From: Synanceia verrucosa
Taxonomy: Eukaryota > Chordata > Actinopteri > Perciformes > Synanceiidae
Assembly: GCA_029721515.1 (NCBI GenBank)
Contig: CM056559.1
Coordinates: 22,196,065-22,260,064, forward strand
DNA: 64,000 nt
Direction of reading: 5' to 3'
This document shows, one piece after another, positions 56,750 to 64,000 of this stretch (its first letter is position 1; each line of letters begins with the position of its first letter). A program made the translations under genes and the position numbers. Under the pieces are notes generated by a model that had not been told where the DNA came from, made no database searches, and saw nothing but the letters and a program-made list of their open reading frames with translations.

Positions 56750-59700
56750 AGACTTGACACGTTGGCACAGATGAAGATACAATGATGGTGGATGTTTGGT
56801 GGCATGGATGTTAAGGGAGCATGGTGGGCTTAAGTACGAATCCCAGATGCATGTTTTACGATGTGTTTGGCAATGACAATGACAAACTTCTGTTGTAGTG
56901 AGATTTTAATTCTGTCTTACAAATGTTATTTTACATACTATATAGGCATTTTTGGGCTTTATTTTCTAAGAAACATTAAGGTAATGTCTGATCTTAAATA
57001 AATACACAATGTCTATCCAGTTTACGTTGACATTTTTTTATATGAAAGAAAGATTTTCAAGCCCTCTGCAAAAAAACTGCACTTTCATGTCACAGAGTCT
57101 GAAACTGAGCATAACAACTGCCTGCATGAGTTCTCTGGTATGCAGAAACAGGGGCAGCTGTAGAGCTCTGCAGAGTCTGACCAATGAGAGGCAGACACCA
57201 AAATAAGGTATTTTATTTCAGTGTAAAATGGAGGACAGAAACAATGGGGGGCTTGTTTTGGAGGTGCACCTTATGCTTCCCCTTCCGTTGTGGCCTGCCC
57301 TCCATTTGCAAGAGTGAACCTGAATAAGAGATAAAAGTCTCCTCCTATGTAACCTGCACTGTAACCGAGTCCAAACTGAGCCACAAAGAGCCTATTGATC
57401 AGATGCTTTCCAACTGTTTACTTTACTCCCCAGCTGGGATTTGCTGCAATAAAAGTTTTCAAATTATTCAGTCACTTGAAACATTTAAAAATCTAAATGA
57501 CAAAACAAAACAAGTTGCTGAGCCTCCTTTGAGACTTCTCATAAGGCACTTTCAAACTATTTTAGGACATGATCTTCTATATTTTATAAATATACAAACT
57601 TGAATGGCAGTTCAGTACTCCTGATTTACATTCAATGCACAAGCTATACAAGTACAAAATATATGTAAGTTAACTTGCTTTGGCCTGAGCAATGAGGTTA
57701 ATTATCTAAAAGGATAAGTGTTTAAGTATCTTGAAAACTCCCTTTGAGTGACGACAGACCCTGCTGGCAGGATTGTGGTACTGAGCCCAGCTGTGGAGTC
57801 GTATTGTGGGAAAGTGCAACAACAAGTTAGTGAAGAGAAAGGGCAACATCTACAGTGAGAGGACCGCTCCCACTTCAGCTAAAAAAACACAACAACAAGT
57901 ATCAAAAAGGTGCACATCATCTCATGGCAGAGAGAGTGTCTGTAAGAAATTAAATTTCTGAAATAAAGCTGAATTTTTGTACACAAATAAAATACATGAG
58001 AGGGATCCTGGTGAAAATATGGAGGTCTGAGCTTGTATTTAGGAGGGTCATTTTCTGTGGCACGTGCAAAAGTTAAATAAGGTTGAAACCCCTGATGCAC
58101 TGTGACCTTCAGAGCAAGGACACTGATAAGACCCCCACGCTTGTGCACACACTCAGAGACAATTGTTTCAGCTTCCAGCAGACTCTCTCACTGTGCAGCA
58201 CTGGTGCATCGAATCACCTCTAGAAACATGTCTGTCCTTAGAGAAATATAGTATATGCTATTCATAAATGCCTGTGTGCCTCCCACATGCAGATGCTGTA
58301 TGAGAGGTGTAGGGGGGTTTTATCTTGTTTGCACTGCAGTCCCTGCATGTGGTCACACTTATTAAATTCACATGGTTAACTAGACAGCTTGGGAGAAGCT
58401 GTATTCATCATTGCCTAGCAGCACACTCTCAAATGTTGTGGCACAATATTTATTCATCTAGGAGGTTTCTAAGTGGAATTATTTTAAAGAGGTGGTGCAG
58501 CTGTTTTGAGGTGGGGATGTAGGAGGTTCTGGTACATCCCTCACTGAGGGAAATTTCAATTTTTAGTATTTTATATTCAGTTGCACATTACACACACAAG
58601 TTATAAAACACTCGCACATGCATTAATGGAGAGGTGTCAGAGAATGAGGGCATTCGGTGGTTTGGTGCCTTGCTCAAGGGCACCTCGGCAGTTACCAGTC
58701 CACTGCAGACTGAGCTACTGCTGCCCCCAGCAACATAGCAAAGCAATGTACAGCTGTGGACAGTAGTAGCAGCAGAAGAAATATTATAAACATATTTTAG
58801 CCACTTAAAATAAAGGTCCAGTTTAAGTGTGTGAAATACTTATTTGATTTGTTTGTGTTCTTGTGTGACTTTGCTGAGTCAAATTCACGTAAGTCACACA
58901 ATAACACAAAATATCCTATAGAGGTCCAGACTGTTGACTGTATAACTGTCTCACAGCATGGCAAACTGGTGAAAACATTTTATATGTAGTATAACTGATT
59001 AACTTTCTTTTTGGTGTCTAAACTATGCTTTAATGCTTCCTCCTTCCATAGCAGTACATTGCACCTAAGTGTAACTCTGATATCTAAACATCAGTTTTGT
59101 TTTGTGCAGAGACAAATTACATCATTGCTATCATCAGCCTGTATGGGAGCTACTTCTGTTTGTGGACAGTGTGTTTAACAAGTCAATGACATATGTTGTT
59201 ACAGGGATCAATCATGCGATGGTTACTGGAAAAGGAAATACACGATGATGGTTTTACAGATTTTTTTTGGAAGGATACAGATGCTCTCACTGGACAGTTA
59301 CAAAAACACCCTTCAGATAACCTGAGCACTCCCACTGCTTTCCAAAAAACTTTTCTAATCAGTTTAAACCATTTCTTTCCACCACAGCCAGGCTTCTCCT
59401 TTCCTCCTCTTCAGATTCAGCCATTTCATTTAAATAAGGACTAACTAAAATGAAAAATATGAGTTACAATTATATATTATTAAGTATTATGGTCAGGACC
59501 AGAACTCCAAACATCTGACTCTGACTGACTGAGAGAGGAGCACAATAAGGATCCTGCAGGAGTTGATATTGCGCCTTCCACTTTCAATCATTCATCCACC
59601 GTTCTTTGCAGTGTCTGTTATCCTTTAACCACTGCAGACCTCAGATATGGGTTCTCTGTTTACTCTCCCCTCACCCAAATAGGAGGGAGAGCTACCGGAG

Positions 59701-59950
59701 CAAGGAAGTTGAATGATTAAGCTGAGGCCATTCACATGCCAAGGCTGGGTTTTTGTACATTCAAACAAGGTGGGACAGAAGACAATTTGAATTCCTCTCT
59801 GGCCAATAACCAAGTGGCTCCACCTTCTGCGCCAAAGAAATCGGCTGCTTATATGAGCCATCAGCGCTCCAGGGAATACTCATTCAATTCCCCTCTGAAT
59901 GCTCAAACAGCAAACACCTCTGTGCACTTTGACTTACACAGAGTCCAGAC
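56750..59950. other. spacer between CLDN3-like copies 1 and 2
   Basis: 3' UTR of the first copy to about 57020, a truncated inverted SINE (58537-58728) and the 5' flank of the second copy with only a weak TATA-like TTATATGAG at 59849-59857. No additional gene recognised. Confidence 0.6.
58537..58728 (-). repeat. truncated tRNA-derived SINE
   Basis: Minus strand carries GGGGGCAGCAGTAGCTCAGTC and a TTGCCCTTGAGCAAGGC-like part, ending CCCTCAGTGAGGGA. Same family as 12369-12728 but lacking internal sequence. Confidence 0.75.
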
Positions 59951-60607
59951 ATGCCTTCAGTGGGACTGGAGATACTTGGAGTGACTCTGGCGGTCCTGGG
60001 ATGGATCTCAGCCATCATATCCTGTGCCTTGCCCATGTGGAGGGTGTCAGCTTTCATCGGGGTGAACATCGTCACAGCGCAGACCACCTGGGAAGGCATT
60101 TGGATGAATTGTGTGGTCCAGAGCACAGGCCAGATGCAGTGCAAGATCCATGACTCCATGTTGGCCCTGAGCGCTGATCTCCAGGCCGCCCGGGCCCTCA
60201 CCGTCATCTCCATCGTGGTCGGTATTGTTGGGCTCCTGATGGCCATAATGGGAGCAAAGTGCACCAACTGTGTTGATGAAGAGTTGGCCAAGGCTCGGGT
60301 GATGATTGCCGCAGGAGCGGCCTTCATCCTGGCTTCTCTAACCCAGCTGATCCCGGTGTCGTGGTCTGCCCACACCATCATCATGGAGTTCTACAACCCA
60401 ATCATACCTGAGGCACAGAAGAGGGAGATAGGTGGGGCTCTGTACCTGGGCTGGGCTGCAGCTGCATTTCTGCTCATTGGAGGGGGCATCCTCTGCTCCA
60501 GTTGCCCCCCGCAACCTGAGAAAAGGTACGGGCCTCCATCAAAGATGATGTACTCCCAAACTAGGTCGCTTGCTCCGAGTGGTTACGACAGGAGAGACTA
60601 TGTGTGA
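59951..60607 (+). CDS. claudin-3-like protein
   Basis: 218 residues, intronless. MPSVGLEILG start; W30, GIW 49-51, C54, C64, R81, CVVQSTGQMQC, then KIHDSM, sharing the His with the copy at 56081. KCTNC present. ECL2 FYNPIIPEAQKREI, near the NPVVPEAQKREM of mammalian CLDN3. LCSSCPP after TM4; tail YSQTRSLAPSGYDRRDYV is strongly CLDN3-like. ATTAAA at 60933-60938 is the likely polyadenylation signal. About 3.2 kb downstream of the previous copy. Confidence 0.96.
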   Translation: MPSVGLEILGVTLAVLGWISAIISCALPMWRVSAFIGVNIVTAQTTWEGIWMNCVVQSTGQMQCKIHDSMLALSADLQAARALTVISIVVGIVGLLMAIMGAKCTNCVDEELAKARVMIAAGAAFILASLTQLIPVSWSAHTIIMEFYNPIIPEAQKREIGGALYLGWAAAAFLLIGGGILCSSCPPQPEKRYGPPSKMMYSQTRSLAPSGYDRRDYV

Positions 60608-62356
60608 ACTCTCACCTGTCCTTTCTCACGTCAAACTGGAGAGGAGAGTGATTTTGTGAAATAACTTATATGTACCTGTTGAGATGGAGGAAACCCTGAT
60701 ATTATATTAGAACAGAGTCTACATCAAGCATGTTTTCCTTTGTTAAAATGTTTGTGTGTAACTTTTTTGGCTGTTGGAAGCACTGATGCTAACAACTCTT
60801 TGCTAGTGATTTTATACCTTCTGGATGTGTGTGTTTTATAAAGGACCTTCAGATTTGGTTAAGAAGAAAACATCTCATGAAGTCACAGTTTTGTAATGTT
60901 ATATGTGTTGCTGTTTGAAATGCTCTTTTTTAATTAAAAGACATTGTTTTTTTGGTAACTTAAGTTGTCTTGATTATTTAAACATCTTCTTTTGTTATTT
61001 TGAATTATCACTACTGACGCTGAAATGTCTTTCAAAGTTTGAAGAAAATCACCTAAAATAAAACTATCAGTAACTTTTTTTTAGGTTTATTTTTTTGTCA
61101 CGTTCATCAGCAATCATGTTTTTAATGTCCTGAATTCTATAATGACTTCCCGAGCCCTTGCTCAGGTTAAGTCCACAGTATAAATCTCAACTGGGCTTCT
61201 GGTCTTAGTAGGCCATACAGTCAGATCAAATTTTCATAACTAAACACAGATAGGGGAATTAGAAGAACACATAAAATACTTGTAATAAAGTGTTTGCTCT
61301 TCATATCATAGTCATACAAACAGGCCTGAAGCAAACGTCTCAGTCTGTGCACCGTGCATACCCAGCCTTTAGGCTGACGGCTGGCAGTCTGCATCCAGCT
61401 GGCTGTCTCCCACATGTCTGTTGGCTCTGTGATAACAAGAACTGCTACTTTTTCAGCTATGTGAACCGCCATCCCAAACAATGAAGCTGCTTCATGTCAG
61501 AGGGGGGACACTGGGGGAGGGTCTGCCAACGCTTGGCGGGGAGGCAATCCCGACCCCGAAGAATTTCAAGGGCATTCTGCAGACAGAGTCATTAAGGCCC
61601 ATCAGACACTGTTGTCAGATGAAAACTCCTAACTCCTTAAACTGAAGGAGTCCATGAAGGCTGAGTGTCCACGTTAGATTTTTTTTTTTTTGGGAGTATC
61701 AGTGCACTGACATTTTATGCAGCCGCTCTGAGCGCTTTCTCGTTGACAGTCTCTGAATTTTTCAGAAAGGCACCGCTGTCGTCATTGGCTGCTCCTTATC
61801 AGTCAAATAGTCACCTCTTGATGGATTGTGATTTCTCCGATCAATTAATCTTTTCTATGTTTTTTTTTTTTGTCATGCTGAATGAAACATATGAGCACAT
61901 CTCTGGTAAAAGTTTTAAAGTGGTGTAAAGATAAATCTGTTATTTCTTATTTCATCTGTACACACACTGAAATCTTACTATAAACCTTAATCCACCTGTT
62001 TCCTTCATTATGACAACATATGTTGTGTGCTCTTTCAGCTGTAAAAGGCCTCTTTGTGTCTCGGCCCATTGTAAAGCTGGTCATGTAAGCCGATAGCAGA
62101 GTGTGTCCAGATCCTTCCTCCCCTTTTAGTGATGTCAGCTCCTTCAAGGACTCCTCCCCTCCACCTGATCTGCCTTATAAAGGATACTGGAGAAGGTGAG
62201 GCATCAGATCATCATACACTCACAAAGGCGAAGCCTGAAATTAACTTAATTACTAGTTGGCTCTCTGGTTGACTCTTCCCCCTTTGCAGCTTTTCCTCTG
62301 TGATCTCCACTCAGCTGTGACCCACATTCAGCAGCAGAGGAGGACGACGTCTCACT
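60608..62356. other. spacer between CLDN3-like copies 2 and 3
   Basis: 3' UTR of the second copy to about 60960, T runs near 61680 and 61860, and the TATA box of the third copy (62176). No gene seen. Confidence 0.65.
62176..62181 (+). promoter_or_regulatory. TATA box of the claudin starting at 62357
   Basis: CTTATAAAGG, 176 bp upstream of the ATG. Confidence 0.65.
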
Positions 62357-63004
62357 ATGTCTATAGGGCTGGAGTTGATTGGCATCTCTGTATGCATTTT
62401 GGGATGGATTATCGCCATTGTGGCGTGCGCCCTCCCCATGTGGAGGGTGACGGCCTTCATCGGCAGCAACATTGTGACGGCTCAGATCATCTGGGAGGGT
62501 CTGTGGATGACCTGTGTGGTCCAGAGCACGGGCCAGATGCAGTGCAAGGTCTACGACTCCATGCTCGCCCTCTCCCAGGATCTCCAAGCTGCCCGCGCCC
62601 TCACCGTCATCTCCATCCTGTTGGCCATCCTCGCAGTACTTGTTGCCATCGCCGGGGCCAAGTGCACCAACTGCATTGAAGATGAGACATCCAAGGCTAA
62701 GGTGATGATTATCTCCGGGGTCTTCTTCATTGTTTCTGGGGTCATGCAGCTCATTCCCGTCTCCTGGTCAGCCAACACCATAATCAGGGACTTCTACAAC
62801 CCTTTACTTCCCGATGCTCAGCGGAGGGAGCTGGGGGCCGCGCTGTACATCGGCTGGGGGGCTGCCGCCCTCCTGGTTGTTGGTGGTGGACTGCTCTGCT
62901 GCTCCTGTCCACCACGTGAGACCAGATATAACCCTTCACGAATGGCTTACTCTGCTCCGCGGTCTGCTGGAGGCCCAGGGTTAGAAAGGAAAGACTATGT
63001 ATGA
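62357..63004 (+). CDS. claudin-3-like protein (closest CLDN3 match)
   Basis: 215 residues, intronless; human CLDN3 is 220. MSIGLELIGI shares the one-residue-shorter N-terminus of CLDN3, so the signature reads W29, GLW 48-50, C53, C63, R80. CVVQSTGQMQC and AKCTNC intact. ECL2 FYNPLLPDAQRREL. LCCSCPPRE after TM4 and tail YSAPRSAGGPG, then LERKDYV, are almost the CLDN3 YSAPRSTGPG and DRKDYV. TATA box at 62176 and AATAAA at 63596-63601 define a transcript of about 1.4 kb. Claudin-3 is generally a sealing claudin of epithelial tight junctions; the role in this fish is inferred from family only. Confidence 0.97.
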   Translation: MSIGLELIGISVCILGWIIAIVACALPMWRVTAFIGSNIVTAQIIWEGLWMTCVVQSTGQMQCKVYDSMLALSQDLQAARALTVISILLAILAVLVAIAGAKCTNCIEDETSKAKVMIISGVFFIVSGVMQLIPVSWSANTIIRDFYNPLLPDAQRRELGAALYIGWGAAALLVVGGGLLCCSCPPRETRYNPSRMAYSAPRSAGGPGLERKDYV

Positions 63005-64000
63005 GGGGTGGCCAAAGAGCAAAAGACGTTATTGAATCCAAATCAAAGGTGGACTGAGGAGAAGAGCTCAAAGAAACAAGGAGACTCCATCATGAAGGAT
63101 ATGTTTGATTTCACCTTTATTTTTAAGCATCTGACTTCAGCTCTTTGTTTTTCAGAGACTGAAAAAAGCTTAGAAAAGGTTACAGGATTGTTTGATCCTG
63201 AACTAAAAGCAAAAAAAGTTTTTTTTTGTTTTTTTTTTTAAAAGGACAACATGCTGAATGTTCTCATCACAATCAGCATGTAATCATATGCTTTTTATAC
63301 AGTCCTACTTTCTTATTGTTTATCACTGATTTTTCTTCTATAAAACAGCTTCATAATAACACACAGCTGTATTCAAAGTGGAAGAACTGGCTGTATGGCA
63401 CAGCCAGGGTATCAGCAGGATTATGTGCTGTAAATACTATTGTAAGAGTATAATTAATCAACAGCTGTAACTGTCAAGATGGATGATAACTGTATTCAAT
63501 GCAGCTATTAGTGCAGTGAGGGAAGGGTGGGGATGGTTGGGGGTTTTACTGTGTGTTATATACATCTGCAGTACATGTATCCAAGTATTTTTTTAAATAA
63601 ATGTGACATTTGTTTAAGATACTGCATATCTTGTTTCATTTCAAACACAAATCACTGTTTAATTTACTTATTCTTTACTTCATGCTCTATTTGAGATTGA
63701 ACAGTACACTGCTGCATGAGTCAGTAAACTGGTAACAAACTAATGACAGAGCAGTGCGTACGAGCCGTAAAAGAAACCCGACATTCAATCCCAACTGGCA
63801 ACTCAACCACACACGCTCCAAACAATTAGCCACAGGATCGGTTTACGGGCAGAGGTGAGAAGTGTGAGCATAGAGGAGAGGAGTCATTTCCACCCAGATT
63901 ACATGATTCATTTGTTTTCACCTTGACTTTAAGACTTTAGTTCACTGGACGCTTGGGTGCGCTCACAGTTAAAACACCCTGCCACATCATTCATTTGTGG
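63005..64000. other. 3' UTR of the last claudin and right flank
   Basis: 3' UTR to about 63620 with AATAAA at 63596-63601. The remaining 380 bp show nothing recognisable. Confidence 0.7.

Overview
The window is vertebrate nuclear DNA, almost certainly from a ray-finned (teleost) fish. It holds AT-rich non-coding sequence, many microsatellites, short tRNA-derived SINEs, non-autonomous hAT, Tc1 and TTAA-type elements, spliced genes with GT/AG introns, and a tandem claudin family of the kind seen in teleosts. There are no prokaryotic operons, CRISPR arrays or phage genes.

Layout. Positions 1-27400 carry the 5' two thirds of tyw1 on the minus strand: eleven exons could be placed, and the gene runs off the left edge inside an intron of at least 5.9 kb. 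TYW1 is the flavodoxin/radical-SAM enzyme that builds the tricyclic core of wybutosine in tRNA-Phe. A 1.0 kb gap (27401-28406) with a ZNF143-type motif, a GC box and a CRE-like site separates it from the divergently transcribed sbds (28407-30065, plus strand, five exons, complete), the ribosome-maturation factor SBDS.

Positions 31431-63004 hold ten intronless claudin coding regions. The first seven lie on the minus strand (31431-49189). One of them is a divergent claudin-like protein lacking a signature cysteine, and the other six are CLDN3/4-type, several closest to CLDN4. The last three, on the plus strand (56081-63004), are CLDN3-like. The two groups are head to head across a 6.9 kb gap, which matches my recollection of the divergent CLDN4/CLDN3 pair in mammals, where TYW1 and SBDS also lie in the same chromosome region. 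The claudins form the paracellular seal and charge-selective barrier of tight junctions. They probably arose by local duplication, and one is still flanked by two roughly 0.8 kb direct repeats.

No wholly new molecular system was found. The observations most worth follow-up are the claudin-like gene missing the ECL1 cysteine, the repeat-flanked CLDN4-like gene, the claudin with a Tyr/Pro-rich tail and an ECL1 glycosylation sequon, an intronic ORF that looks like a small secreted peptide, and architectural-factor-like motifs at the tyw1/sbds promoter. Exon borders were worked out by hand from codon phase and splice consensus. Orthology of individual claudins is not settled here.
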